A DNA stretch of 64,000 nucleotides, taken from positions 89,425,978 through 89,489,977 of the forward strand of contig OX375873.1 of NCBI GenBank assembly GCA_947359465.1, given 5' to 3'. The DNA comes from Metellina segmentata (lineage: Eukaryota > Arthropoda > Arachnida > Araneae > Tetragnathidae). This document shows, piece by piece, positions 20,931-32,520 of this stretch (positions are counted from its first letter, which is position 1; each line of letters starts with the position of its first letter). The translations under genes and the position numbers were made by a program. The notes beneath the pieces are model-generated. The model was not told the DNA's origin and ran no database searches. It was given only the letters and a program-made list of their open reading frames with translations.

Positions 20931-21725
20931 TAATTTGGTAACAACGAAGTCCAGTGTTGAATTTACTTCAATTTTATTCCTCTTTTCGTTTGAATTACTA
21001 TTTATTTTCAATCTCTGTCAGAAACTGATAGCTTGTCCCTTGCCGATCCATAACACACCTCTTCAACCTCACATTGAAAAAACTGAAAATTTCCGAATTG
21101 CCCCGAAAACAAGTCACCGCCAAATAGTTAAAGGACGAAGAAACAAGTAAAGTGGATTACAGTAACGCTGCAATAATTTTAAACACATTTTTTCCAGCTT
21201 CAAACGCACCAAAACAAATCTCATTTCGCTTCAAACTACAGGGGGCTAGTAAATTTTAACAAGCTTTATCCAGGACAAAGGCCCACAAACTTTTTTACGT
21301 CCACAACCCCCAGTGTGCATATTAAAACTCTTCAATCTTATTTGTCAAGCTGGAAGTTCGATAAAAGCTTGCGAAGAGGCCTCTATTAACGTTTTTTAAA
21401 GTGTAACTCGCTGTTAGGGTAGCCGCGAAGAAGTTATTAGATTAGATGATAAAGGCTTTTCTCTGCGCGCGGCATTATTTCCGTTGGGAGTAAGCAGTGT
21501 CATCTTCCGCGTTGTAAGCCAATAAGCGCTCGTCTCGGTGAGAATCTGCGGGTCCGCCGCGCTAACCTCAGGGAAGGTATACAAATGTACGAGTCCGGTT
21601 AATATAATTTTCTCTAGTTCAGATCAATGCGAAATTCAGGTGTGGGGCAAAATCCTGAAGGACATGGATGCAAAGAAACGAGAGAAGTTAGGTTCGGATG
21701 CATAAAATTGGAGGTTGGAGGATAG
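20931..21725. other. Unassigned sequence
   Basis: The short frames have no recognised domain. The stretch 21,420-21,600 is somewhat CpG-richer. No element ends are seen. Confidence 0.35.
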
Positions 21726-21726
21726 T

Positions 21727-22150
21727 TGAATTGACGTCGCACAGGGGCAACAAAACGGGCTATTGGAGACGGTCCCTAAGGGGTACAAAATTGTTAGGTA
21801 ATGCAATAGAGGTGGGTAGTTGAATTAACATCACACTGTAGCAGCACAGCAGGCTATTGGAGACGGTAAAGGATCAATCCCAAGAGGGTGTGAAATTGGA
21901 AGGTAATGCAATGTAGGTAGGTGGTTCAATTTAGGTCACACTGCGGCAACACAAGTAATTGGAGATCGTCTGGGATCGATCCGAAAGGGAATGATCCGAG
22001 TCAAGACTTATTTCACGTGCACCAGTCACCACCTACAAGACGATCAAATTTATGATGTATTTTCTTCTTATCTTTTCCTTCTGGTTTGATCCCCGACCCG
22101 TCGTCAATAGCCCGTTAAGTTGCTCCAGTGGAACGTAAATTCAACTGCAA
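21727..22150. repeat. Cluster of SINE tail fragments
   Basis: Three minus-orientation tail pieces follow one another (TTGAATTGACGTCGCACAGG near 21,728; TTGAATTAACATCACACTG near 21,822; a third near 21,925), about 95-105 bp apart. A plus-orientation piece (GTCGTCAATAGCCCGTTAAG) follows near 22,098. The regular spacing and shared GGGCTATTGGAGACGGT suggest local duplication of one truncated SINE. Confidence 0.65.
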
Positions 22151-22159
22151 AGCGGCCAT

Positions 22160-24215
22160 CAAAAATTGATCAAGCCTTATCACTTGAACGTTTATGCGTT
22201 TCATTAGCAAATATAAGGCCCGGTGCACACATCCGGTTTTTCAACGTGCAGCGCCGCTGCCGCAACACAAGTGCGGTCTGAGGTATACATTAGATCCAAT
22301 GGAGTAGTGCACACATACTTCCGGCGCCGCTGCTGCGACGCACGTCCAATTTGCGTGCAATTTGTACCGCAGTTCCCTACCGCGCCGCAGCTCGCCGCAA
22401 ACGCTTATCCGGTGTGAAGTACCTTGTTTTCAGAAATAAATGGAACATAAATAATAATTAACAAATGGTTGTATCCAGTAATGTCTACTGTGTTTCAAAA
22501 TATACTTTTTTTTACACCAAGTAAGCGAAATAAACATGTTTTCTTCGATAGAATATTTATGGCAAATGGCGCGAAATAAGAATTTGCCCTTGGTGCAAAT
22601 AGGGCTGTCGACGAGATCTTTCGTCCCTACCAAAATTAATCAGCTTTTGGACGAGATATCTCGTTGAAACACTTGGAAGGTTAATAATACCTGAATGAGT
22701 ATTTGAACCACATCTGATAGGAATGAAACATTTTCTGCGGATATTGATTAAATGAAAATAAATTCGATCCATGAAAGTTTCGAATAATTAATTTGAATGA
22801 ACTTATTCATAAAACCATAGCAAAGACGGGGATTTTATTTTGTTTTAATTTCCCAGGTACAATAATGGGTATACATAAGAATAACTTTAAATTGCATACG
22901 AATGTATAAATTTTACTTCAAGCACAAATTTAATGACTAATATTTCCAACCAAACGAGGGAAGTCATACTACGCAATATAGCTAATACGTACAAAAGGCA
23001 AATTATCTTTAGAATCAAAGTAACAATGTCATTCTATTGTATAATTTTCTATGCGTAATTTCTTTTGTAACTTCAAGGAAGAATAAGATAAATTGCGCGA
23101 AAGCACACAATGCTGCTATTTTGGAGGATGGGTTAAAAAATTGTATTTTTATGCTTCCTTTAACATTAAACAACCTTTTAAAAAAAAACGCAATAGTTTG
23201 TTTTTAATACCGAGAGTTTTGCATTTTTTTTCGTTTCGCTTTTTAAAAAGCACCTCTTGTATAACCCAAAGCTTTTTTTTCTTGGGTTTCGGTTTAGTTT
23301 TTAAGAAAATAAACAGCCAGCAAGCGAGCTCTACGTCGATTCACAAGAGACGTCTAAAAACGTCAACCTTTGTTAGCTTTATTACTTAACGTCAAACCTT
23401 GCGGCGCAATTCATTAAAAACCGTGAAGATAAAAAAAGGAAGGGATATTCTCGATAGAAGTCTCACGAAAATAATAAAATGGCGGAGAAAAAGAAGGTTT
23501 TTTCTCACAATATCTACTGGAGTGTAAAATCAAGCAAGCAAATTTTTTGCAGACGATTTTGGTTTTTTTATAAATTTAATAGCTCTAAGAGTAGCTTCGT
23601 ACTCGAGTAAGAATCTAGAGCAAAAAGCTTGCGATTACATAACACAGGAAAAAAATATTCCATTCTCGTCTTCGAGAGTTTTAAAAAGTCAAAACGTACG
23701 AAAGCGAAAGTAGCATTAGGGTGTCTATCACTAGCAATGAAATTTCTCCGGAAAAAAGCGGTTTTGGAAGCTTTTTGTCCTCATACATTTTAAAAAATTC
23801 GAATGGAAAACCGGTTATAAATCGTTTCGATGGCAATCTTAGCGTCTAATTGAGCGAATAATTCATTTATTTTTGGAGGAAGTAGCTTTTTACATTAAAT
23901 CATGCGGCTAAAAAATTTTAATCCAATCTAACAGTTACCTCGAATATTTTTTAAAAGCTGCTGATTTCTCTATCGGAAAAACATTTGAACAAATTACGAT
24001 AAAAAGAATTGTAAAGACGATTTAAAAAGCTTAATTGAAATTAGGATCATTTGACTCTAGTATGCAATATTTCTTTTGATAAAAAATGAATAAAAAAAAC
24101 GATGATACGACTCAATCGGGTGAGATATAATTATTGTCATTCATTCGAATCGCCGGAGGATATTATCTAAATAAGAAACGGCAAAATTAGTGATGTATTC
24201 AGAAATAATAATTTT
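22160..24215. other. Mostly unassigned AT-rich sequence
   Basis: At 22,600-22,690 lies a copy of the palindromic repeat (TTGGACGAGATATCTCGTTG followed by AAACACTTGGAAGG). The stretch 22,215-22,410 is GC-richer, with CGCCGCTGC runs. The remainder shows no gene or element boundary. Confidence 0.4.
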
Positions 24216-24377
24216 CATTTTTTGTCAACAATTCTGATCTTTTTTTTTTTTTTTTTTTGTCGGAGTTTTTTGAAATTCGTTTTTGCGAAGTTTATTTTAA
24301 AATGGCAGCAGAATTCTAAGTATTTCAAAGCACAAAGAAAAATAATTGTGTGCCTTTCATCGTATTTATAGGATACA

Positions 24378-25622
24378 CTAGCAAAATACCTGACCTTGCT
24401 CGGTTTTAATTGGTTTACTCTAGATTGAAGAGATAATAAAAATATATAATGACATACGTTTTTTGTAGAATAAAAATGTATTTGAACACCTTTCGCCAAC
24501 CTTATAATTTCTACGACTTATTTTGGACACAAATTCTACACATGTATAACCAACCATTCATGTAATGCATTTCACACACATCGCACCCTTGCTGTATGAC
24601 AAAGCTACAAAATGACGCTAAGGTTACTACTATAAAAGACGATTTTGAGGGAGATTTGGAATTCCCTTTTTCAAGTTCTTTTCATGTTCAAATCAATTAA
24701 TAAAAATTACGTTTTACGGCGAATGCTCTCGCACTCATAATCAACAAAACAATATTTTTTTACCTGTAGCACTCTTGCATGCGACATTGTGAAATTTTGC
24801 AATCTTCTCCTGTCATTAGGAAAACGAATTTTTTAATGCTTGAAAAGTTCTAGTTCAGATTTTTTAAACATTATTATTCCTTCAATAACGGCATTATTCT
24901 TTCAATAACGTATTATTCTTTAAATAACAGCATTATTCTTTCAATAACGGTATTATTATTTCAATAACAGCATTATTCTTTCAATATCGTCTGTCCCAAA
25001 TATTCGGAAATCGTTTTCATTGCGCAAAGAACAAAAATAAGACTCGAAATAAATGAAGTATTATAGCTGAAATTCCATTAAAAAAAATTATTATTTGCAG
25101 AATAATTACTTTTTCAGCAGTACTGGTGAAGTAATCGTAATATTCAATATACATTCCAATTTTTCCAAAACTACTAAATTATGGTTGATTTAAGTATACT
25201 TACTCAGGTGTTTTAGCATGAAACTCAACTAAATATAACAATAAAGAAATGTTTAATATTGCATTCACTAAACTAATAAATAATGTATAAAATAAAATAC
25301 ATTAAAATCATATATCTGGAATAAAATTCATGTGATGCTTACCCAAACACACAAACACAAAATCGAACATAGAACAAAAAGACGCACATACAGACTTTCG
25401 CAGCCAATTCCACTCACTAAATGAAGATAAGTACTCACTTTATGCAAATTTCCATGAAAATATATTAAACCGTGTGGACGTGTATAGGGCACGACAGACA
25501 GACAGACACAAAAAGCTTAAATGGCGGATTTTGCATCAGAGGGGTCCAAAACGGATAAAAAACTTGAAATGGGTCGAAAATATTCAATGTACAAACAAAC
25601 ACTCCATTCTTATTTATATAGG
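24378..25622 (-). mobile_element. Helitron-like element copy 2, inverted relative to copy 1
   Basis: Read on the minus strand it begins CCTATATAAATAAGAATGG after an A and ends GGTATTTTGCTAG before a T, matching copy 1 along its whole length at roughly 85-90% by eye. It lacks about 320 bp present in copy 1 (around 18,880-19,210). Its array of TTATTGAAAGAATAATGCCG-type units has about six units against three in copy 1. It has no coding capacity. The two copies form a long inverted repeat. Confidence 0.65.
24880..24992. repeat. Short tandem array inside Helitron-like copy 2
   Basis: About six units of 19-20 bp of the form TTCAATAACGGCATTATTCT. The ATTGAAAGAATAAT content makes the units partly self-complementary. 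Confidence 0.75.
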
Positions 25623-25891
25623 TAAGTGTAGAAGTGACTTAAGTACTTTAATGGTTACAAAGAGAGCTATACAGTTTTTTAAGCTAAATTTAGTAAAACT
25701 GAAGCCAAAATAGCATTAAACGCTCATTTAGTTTCATTTCTTAGGAATAAATTAAATTAAAAATAATAAGTTCCATGAAGTGGGAGTTTAGATCAAAAGT
25801 TTCTCACCCAACATAATGTAAAAAAATAAGGGTATATTTTGTATCCTCTGAAGACAATTCAGGGTGTTTTGTTATTGCGAAAGAGATGGGT

Positions 25892-26140
25892 CATTGTAGT
25901 CCGGTTGGAAGAATCGCAGATTAGCAATTTGAAACTCGATTCAACCAAAGACCGTTGTTTACGTTGGAGACTGGTGCACGTTAAATATGTCGTGCCCTCT
26001 AATTTCCTCACGTTGGCGTGAAGTGGAAGTTTGGAGAGTGTGGTTCCACCTTAGATATGAACTTCGTCATCTGAGTGTGGATCAAAAGAATGAGATGTTG
26101 ACCTGGGATCTTACTCTTCGTGGTGGATCCGAGGACTGAT
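25892..26140 (+). mobile_element. SINE family B, 3'-incomplete
   Basis: The head TGTAGTCCGGTTGGAAGAAT and the B-box-like AACTCGATTCAACC are followed by the core GGTGCACGTTAAATATGTCG and the GTGGAAGTTTGGAGAGTGTG block. The usual CCCGTTGTGTTGCTCCAGTG tail is absent. Confidence 0.75.
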
Positions 26141-26695
26141 CAAGATATGATCGGTCTTGCGAGAAGTGTGCACGATATGTTCACCAGAAGTGTTAAGACG
26201 CAGAAAAAAAAACCTTAAATACATCGTGGAACAGTAGAATTGAAATCTAACGGCGTTCGTGGGATAATACTTTTCTTACAAATGAGTCAAACAGTATAAA
26301 AGTATTCCGATCGCATTAACAAGCAACACACGAGCAAGAAATCAATCATTTCCTCGAACAACTTAAGATACAATTTAACAAATCGTGAATGCGTCGTGAC
26401 ACGGCAAAAAGAAGTTAAAGTCATTCACGTGAGACCCAGATTCAATCAGAGAAAGACCAATTATTCATTGTTCGTCCAGCACTTAAAGGGATGCCAGCGT
26501 TTCCTTGTTGAACCCGAAATTGTGTGGATTCCAGTGATTCATCGTTGGCCTAGAACTTTAAAGGATTCCGATATTGCATTGTTGGCTCCGATCTTAAAAG
26601 AATGCTAATGAGTCGGTCTTTTAAAACTGTGGATTCATTGTTGATAGTAAACATGAAATGACTCCAATTATTCAGTCGACTACTTTAACAACAGT
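26141..26695. other. Unassigned sequence
   Basis: A 70-codon plus-strand frame (26,396-26,608) has no domain I recognise. No repeats are identified. Confidence 0.35.
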
Positions 26696-26700
26696 TCGTG

Positions 26701-27163
26701 AGCCGCGGTAGCTCAGTCAGTAGAGCGTCGGGCTCACATCAGAAGGGTTGTGGGTTCTGTCCTCGGCGGAGCCTCCAATTCTGATGATTGCGAGATCGGC
26801 GCTTCGACCTGGCTGAAGACCGTCGTGTTCACTAATGGTGACTGGGGCACGTTAAATAGGTCGTGGTCACAATGTCCCCCATGTTCCCATACCAAATCAA
26901 TACCTCTGGGGGTACCTGATCAGGGGGTTATTGGCCTCTGATTGGGGTCTAAATTACGATATGTGTGAGTGAATGGATGTATGAAAGGGACCTTCCTGTA
27001 AAACGGATGTGTCATGTATGTCGAGCAAAGTCGGACTTCCTCCCAATGGGGCTCAATAACATGGAAGGCGCACTCCCCTCGCCTCTTGCCGTCTTCGACG
27101 GGTCTGGCACTCCTCTGGTCTGCCAGTGTAGGCATAAGAAACAACAACAACAACAGTTCGTAA
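26701..27163 (+). mobile_element. SINE family C with tRNA-like head and (CAA)n tail
   Basis: GCCGCGGTAGCTCAGTCAGT begins a tRNA-like fold: acceptor GCCGCGG, D arm GCTC/GAGC, A box TAGCTCAGTCAG. A degenerate B box GTGGGTTCTGTCC follows. The anticodon stem does not pair, so it is not a functional tRNA gene. Downstream, GGGGCACGTTAAATAGGTCG then TGGTCACAATGTCC matches the core of families A and B. The element ends in AACAACAACAACAAC. The open frames of 63-77 codons inside it are not genes. Confidence 0.82.
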
Positions 27164-27169
27164 CAGCTT

Positions 27170-27510
27170 CGTTTGAACGAGAGCTATTTTAACAATGATT
27201 TATATAGCGGAATATGAAGCGATTCCAATGTTTCATTGTTGATCCTATGCTATAGATATGATTTCACTGATTAAAATTCCGGTTTTATTGATCATTAATC
27301 TTGCGCATAGAATAATTGAATGGTTATTAATTTTTTTTTGTGTCTTGAAAGTGAAGAGACGTTACAATTAGTTCAAGGTTAGTCTTCCTTAATTTAACGT
27401 TAGAACCACAATTGTTAGCTCTGATTGACTTGTAGATCGAGAGATTAGATACTCTTCTAACTTTTTAATTATGCAATGGCCAACTTGAGAACAAGAAGTC
27501 ATTCAGTCGA
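27170..27510. other. Unassigned sequence
   Basis: Nothing recognised. Confidence 0.35.
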
Positions 27511-27514
27511 TAGG

Positions 27515-27650
27515 TAGGTTTTTTTTGGGGTGGTTATGGCGGCAAAGGAGATATTTCGCCATGCTGCATCAGACACAAGACAAGCAATGGAAATACACAC
27601 AACAAGGAATGTTTTACTGACATACAAGAGAAATTCACTCAGGGAATCAG
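27515..27650 (-). mobile_element. SINE family D fragment (tail side)
   Basis: GTTATGGCGGCAAAGGAGAT, GCCATGCTGCATCAGACACA and GTTTTACTGACATACAAGAG align with the other D copies. The head is missing. Confidence 0.55.
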
Positions 27651-29310
27651 TTCATAAGATACGATGTAAAATAGAGGAAAATCACAAGATTTAAGAAATT
27701 TTTCTCAAAATTTCTTGTTTTTGTGGCACCAGTTTTATAACCAGTATTCCACAAAAAGAACTCTAGTTTGACTTATGGGTGAGAAGGCGTTTTCAACTGT
27801 GTAAGATTTATTTCATTTAAAGGTTTAGTTTGACAAGTATGTTCACAAATAATTTCAATACCCATATCAATAATTTTTAGTATTAACTTTTCACGAACAT
27901 TAACTTTTCAATTTATGGATAAATTGAGGTAAAAAAAAGTTTTTAGAGAGAACTTTGGAGCAAAAAAGTAGGCAATGACTGATTTTTGCGCATTAATCAA
28001 AACCATACTTAATTTTTCGGGTCAGTTTAGTTAAAAATATAATTTTTGGCGTGCCGCAGAATTTTGGGAATTAAATTCTATGTGGCACGAGATGAAAATA
28101 CTGAAAATAATTGTTCTACGGCTTAATGTCTTCAAGATATCTAGAAAAGAAAGGGGTCGCTGATTATCCATTATTTCTTAAAACTGATACGATTACTTAC
28201 GTCGTAATGGTACAAAGTGAAAGAAGATTAGATAAATTGGGCGTGGAACTTCTTTTTAGACGCAACTAGAAAACAAAATCCTTTTAGTCCAGACTGTTCA
28301 CAAATATTTTCCGGATCAGGTACCGGATGTCCAATTTATACGAATAAAGGAACTTTTCTTTTTCAATGCCAGATCAAGTAACCTAGATTATATTAAACTA
28401 AGCTGCGTCATTAATTTCTGTGCATTTGGATTTCCTGTTCGGACTTCACTAAAACCGGGCTGAAATTAACTTCACAACCGGTCATTGACCATCAGTACAT
28501 CATTTTCCACACCCTGAATGAAAGGACTTGATAACAAAGGCGATAAATACACCTCATAATTGGAGTTCATGCAATTCAAAAAAATAAGTTAACAGGCAGT
28601 CTTCAAAGACACGCGGAAATTACGGAGCGGTCGGATGTCAAGGTGAACAAAAACCCTAAACAAGATAGAATAACCTGATGACCTCCAACGAAACCACCTG
28701 GAGGAATGAATCTTCGACATTTTCCATCACTCCTTCCTGTTGTCTCTCGTATCCCGCTGGTCGTACTTTTTCCGAACAAAAGAACAAAATGTAATTTTGT
28801 TTGGACGATATTATCGTCGGTATGACCGAAGAGAAACACGGTAGTAACAAGGCTTCCATAGAATGATGTGCCGAGAATGAACAACAGAAAGCGAAAGCCT
28901 GACCTCAGACAGGCGTAAACTTGCAGATCGTTCTTTGAACTCGTTCCTGGTTCTGCTTTTTCTCTTGTTTACGAATTCAGGACATCAAAATCAGCACAAT
29001 TTTTGATAGTATTTCGTTCTTTAAGAATTATTAAAATGTATGTGTCAGAAAAATCACACACACAGACAGTTGAGGATTGGAATGTCTGACTGTCAAAGTA
29101 TGTGTGCTATTTGATCATGTGTGATTTTATGTAAAAAATTTAATACCTATTTTTTTTAATCTATAGGTTTCTAAACTATTTTAACCCTTGAGGTTACACT
29201 CAGTCGAAGTTATATGTCACTTGAAGTTTTGTCCATTGTGTACTTCAGTCCGGATATGAAAGTTTTTACTAATGCCAGCTTGTGGTTGGGTTGTTATACT
29301 GCAAGGTCAG
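27651..29310. other. Unassigned sequence
   Basis: A hairpin-like GGCGTGCCGCAGAATTTTGG...TATGTGGCACGAG at 28,048-28,092 resembles 54,530-54,585. The 28,603-28,884 frame (93 codons, minus) has a hydrophobic stretch but no recognised family. I do not call a gene. Confidence 0.35.
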
Positions 29311-29311
29311 A

Positions 29312-29334
29312 TCTCTCTCTCTCTCTCTCTCTCT
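29312..29334. repeat. (CT)n microsatellite
   Basis: An uninterrupted run of about eleven CT repeats. Confidence 0.95.
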
Positions 29335-29386
29335 GATTATGTTGGGCCAACCAAATATTTGTACTTCGAGTAAATGGACGCCGAAC

Positions 29387-29706
29387 AACCGGTCTGGTGG
29401 TTAAGGTGCTAGCCTCTAGATCAGGTTTCTGGTTCGAATCCGGTTCAGTGCATGGGTGTTTGTAAGCGTATGGTGTCGAGGCGGCTGGCGCACCTTAAAT
29501 CTGTCGTGGCCGAATGTCTTCACATTGGGTTGGTGTGGAAGTGTGGAGAGTAGGGTGACAGCGCTGGTGTTGCCTCGCCATCTAACCGTGGTTCAAAATT
29601 ACGTGGTGTCATCCTTGGATCTATCTTTTAGGGGATTGATCCCGGCCCATCGTCAGTAGCACGTTGTGTTGCTGTAGTACGACGTTAATTAAAAGTTACC
29701 ATTACC
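29387..29706 (+). mobile_element. SINE family A, full length
   Basis: Head AACCGGTCTGGTGGTTAAGG, B box GGTTCGAATCC, core GCGCACCTTAAATCTGTCG, tail TTAAAAGTTACCATTACC. It is more diverged than the 12-kb pair. I see no clear target duplication. Confidence 0.87.
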
Positions 29707-29734
29707 AATCAAGTAAATAAACATACACACATGT

Positions 29735-29965
29735 TGGTTGGGATTTTATAGCGCAACGGGTCGTATTTTGTTATGCTGAGTAAAACACAGAACATACAAT
29801 ATCCAGTAATAGATACACACACAAAGAAAATTTAACTGACACAGAACAGAGAAATAGATGCAGGGATGAATGATCCTGACAAAAATCGAACACGCGCGAC
29901 CTACAACTCGCAATGCAAATTTTATCTTGATACGTCACATATTGATGGATAAGATATCGCGTCAA
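29735..29965 (-). mobile_element. SINE family D, possibly with head
   Basis: The tail block (GGTTGGGATTTTATAGCGCA, CACACACAAAGAAAATTTAAC) is followed by AAAAATCGAACACG at about 29,880. On the minus strand that could be a decayed B box, in the same relative place as in the copy at 62,477. Confidence 0.45.
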
Positions 29966-29977
29966 AACCAGTTGGAG

Positions 29978-30255
29978 GTAATGGTAATTTTAGTTGACGT
30001 CGTACTAGAGCAATACAACGGGTTATTGACGACGGTCCGGGATCAGTCCCTTAAGGGAGAGATCCGTAAACAACACCTCGTAATTTTGAACCACGGTCAG
30101 GTGACGAAGCAACACCTGAGCTGGCCCCCCACTCTTCAAACTTCCACACCAACCCAACGACTTTCGGCCACGACAGATTTAAGACGCACCAGACTCCTCT
30201 ACACCATCCGTCCGATCTAGAGGCTAACAACTTAAGCACTATACCGGTTGGTCGG
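29978..30255 (-). mobile_element. SINE family A with internal deletions
   Basis: The tail GTAATGGTAATTTTAGTTGA through the core ATTTAAGACGCACCAG is present. About 45 bp covering the B-box side of the head are deleted, but the extreme 5' end (ACCGGTTGGTCGGC) remains. Confidence 0.82.
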
Positions 30256-30403
30256 CGAGGGTTATAAGAACACAATAATTTTAAAAGTTCTCCAAAAAAT
30301 ATTGCAAACATCATGAATGATTAGTCTGCATTTTTCTGCATAAGGGCAAACAGCATAAAGTAGACATACAGAAGGAATATTTTACTTATACAGAAAGGTA
30401 GGT

Positions 30404-30690
30404 AGGTTGTAATTAACGTCACACTGGAGGAACGCAACGGACTATAGGCGACTGTCCGGGATCCATCCCGAAGAGATATATACAAGGACAACACATCGTA
30501 ATATCAAATCAGTCAGATGACGAATACAGAAATAAGAAATGCATCCAGGGCGGTAAAGGTGATTAATAAACGTTGCACTGTAGAAAAACAACGGGCTATT
30601 GGCAATGGTCCGAGATTAACCCCAGGGAAAGATACAAGAACACGCAATTTTTAACAACGGTCAGATGACGAGATCACACCCGAGCAGGTA
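30404..30690 (-). mobile_element. Two truncated SINE family B tails in series
   Basis: The first runs 30,404-30,530 (GTAGGTAGGTTGTAATTAAC, CACACTGGAGGAACGCAACG). The second runs about 30,560-30,688 (AATAAACGTTGCACTGTAG, AACGGGCTATTGGCAATGGT). Both stop within the GACGA region of the SINE body. Confidence 0.7.
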
Positions 30691-30985
30691 ATTTTCTTTA
30701 GTTAACATCGTACTAGTGCAACACAACGTACTATTGACGACGGTCCGGGATCAATCCCCTAATGGAAAGATCCAAGGACAACACCACGTAATTTTGAACC
30801 ACGGTCAGATGACGAACACCCGAGCTGGAAATCCACTCTCCAAACATTCCAACGACACCAACGAGTAGACATTTGAGGCCACGACAGTTTTAACTTTCAG
30901 CAACCTCCGTGTACACTACGGTCTTTGGCTGGACATAGTTTCAAAATCGCTACCTTCAGGTGGAACCGAAATTGCGTCACCTGTA
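30691..30985 (-). mobile_element. SINE family B, nearly full length
   Basis: The tail AGTTAACATCGTACTAGTGC (A-type sequence) is followed by the shared body (ACCACGGTCAGATGACGA) and by a B-type head (CGGTCTTTGGCTGGACATAG). An A-type tail joined to a B-type head suggests mixed origin. Confidence 0.72.
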
Positions 30986-31755
30986 ATTTACAGACAAACA
31001 ATGTGTTGACAGCCTAGTTTAATTATCCTAAAAAACTCAATGTTTTAACCGGCAAGTTGTAACAGCTTCGACCGAGGTCCAAAATGAACACATCTTGTTA
31101 AATACCGATGCAGAAATGTTATCCGGGTCAACCTTCAAAAATAATCGTCTCAATTAACAGTTCGCATCACTCGAAGATGTGGGTCACGAGCCTAACCATC
31201 TGTAAAACTCCAAGGTCCACCATACATACGTGTCGCCGGTCCAACCGAAAGACCTCTTCCTCTGCCCATTTCCTTCGAAGAGAACATCAATAAGTGAAGC
31301 AACATTTCTTCCGTGCGATCGAAATAACACATTTCTCTTTCTCTCTCCTAGGTCAAACGGACCTCCTCAGCGATGATTGGCCGCCGGTGCCATCTGCGGT
31401 GTTGCCATCAGAGGCAGAGAAAAATGATTGATAAAGTGGTTCGTATCAGTTCAACAGCTACCACGAGAAAGGACTGGGGGTCAGAATGGAGACTTTAGCC
31501 CGGATGTAAGAAGGGGATTCAGATGCTTTTTGAGACGGAAAAAGACAGCTTTGCACTTTGTAGATTTATCATAGTACAATGAAAAACAAAAACGGAATAA
31601 ATTTTGTAACAATAATATTCCAAGATTCCTCAAGAGTCGACTAAGTTGCCACATTTTACAGCATCACTTGTTACGAATACGAAATAAAGTTTAGAGAACT
31701 AAATCAATTATCAGTTGAAAAATTGTAAGCTTATACTCATCTATCCAATTTAATT
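30986..31755. other. Unassigned sequence
   Basis: No recognised gene or repeat is seen. A 61-codon frame at 31,108-31,293 has no domain. Confidence 0.35.
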
Positions 31756-31759
31756 GAGC

Positions 31760-32050
31760 CTACCAACCGGACCGGAAATTTCCAGGTCCGAATCCGAGTC
31801 AGTGCGTGGATGTTTGTAAGCGTTCGGCGCAGAGGCGGCTAGTGCACCTTAAATCTGTCATGGCCAAAAGTCCTCACGTTGGGTTGGTGTGGAAATTTGA
31901 AGAGCGGGGTGTCAGTTCAAGTGTTGCCTCGTTATCTGACCGTGGATCAAAATTACGTGTTGTTGGCATCGGATCTTGCCCTTAGGGGATTGATCCCGGA
32001 CCGTCGTCAACTGCTCATTGCTCCAGGACGACGTTAATTAAAATGTCTAC
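31760..32050 (+). mobile_element. SINE with family A head and family B-type tail
   Basis: CCAACCGGACCGG and AGGTCCGAATCCGAGTC are a damaged A-family head. The core GTGCACCTTAAATCTGTCAT follows. The 3' end reads TTAATTAAAATGTCTACCTACA, the CTAC-type tail otherwise seen on family B. Confidence 0.78.
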
Positions 32051-32082
32051 CTACATGTTTCAAATGCTCTTGGAAATTTTGT

Positions 32083-32389
32083 AGGTAGTTGAATCAACGT
32101 CACACTGAGGCAACGCCTTGGGCTATTGGCGATGGTCCAGGAAAGATCGAGGGAAACACCTCGTAATTTTGAACCACGGTCAGATGACGAAGCAACGCCT
32201 GATCTGGCACCCCACTCTTCAAACTTCCACACCAACCCAACGTGAGGGCTTTCAGCCACGAGAGATTTAAGGTGCACCAGCCGCCTCTGCACCATACGCT
32301 TACAAACATCCATGACCGGTCCCGGATTCGAACCAGGAACCTTCCGATACAGAGGCTAACACCTTAACCACTATTCCGGGTCGTCGGCT
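32083..32389 (-). mobile_element. SINE with family A head and family B-type tail
   Basis: The plus-strand reading starts GTAGGTAGTTGAATCAACGT and CACACTGAGGCAAC (B-type tail). It ends with the full A-type head (GGATTCGAACCAGGAACC, CTTAACCACTATTCCGG). It sits head-to-head-opposed to the copy at 31,760 with only about 35 bp between their tails. Confidence 0.82.
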
Positions 32390-32520
32390 GTAGACTTTTG
32401 AAGCAACGACATATTTAGCATACACTTTCCCTCACGTAAACAACGGACTTTGATTGGATCGAGTTTCGAACTCCCAACCCTCCGGTTGCTAATTTACTGT
32501 TATTCCATCCGGACTACCAC
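32390..32520 (-). mobile_element. SINE family B head fragment
   Basis: CAACGGACTTTGATTGGATC, GAGTTTCGAACTCCCAACCC, TCCGGTTGCTAATTTACTG and CATCCGGACTACCACGG give a B-family head on the minus strand, including a clear B-box equivalent. Confidence 0.68.

Noticed and set aside
26701..26773. tRNA gene
   Set aside because: The anticodon stem does not pair and the B box is degenerate; downstream SINE core and (CAA)n tail show it is a SINE head.
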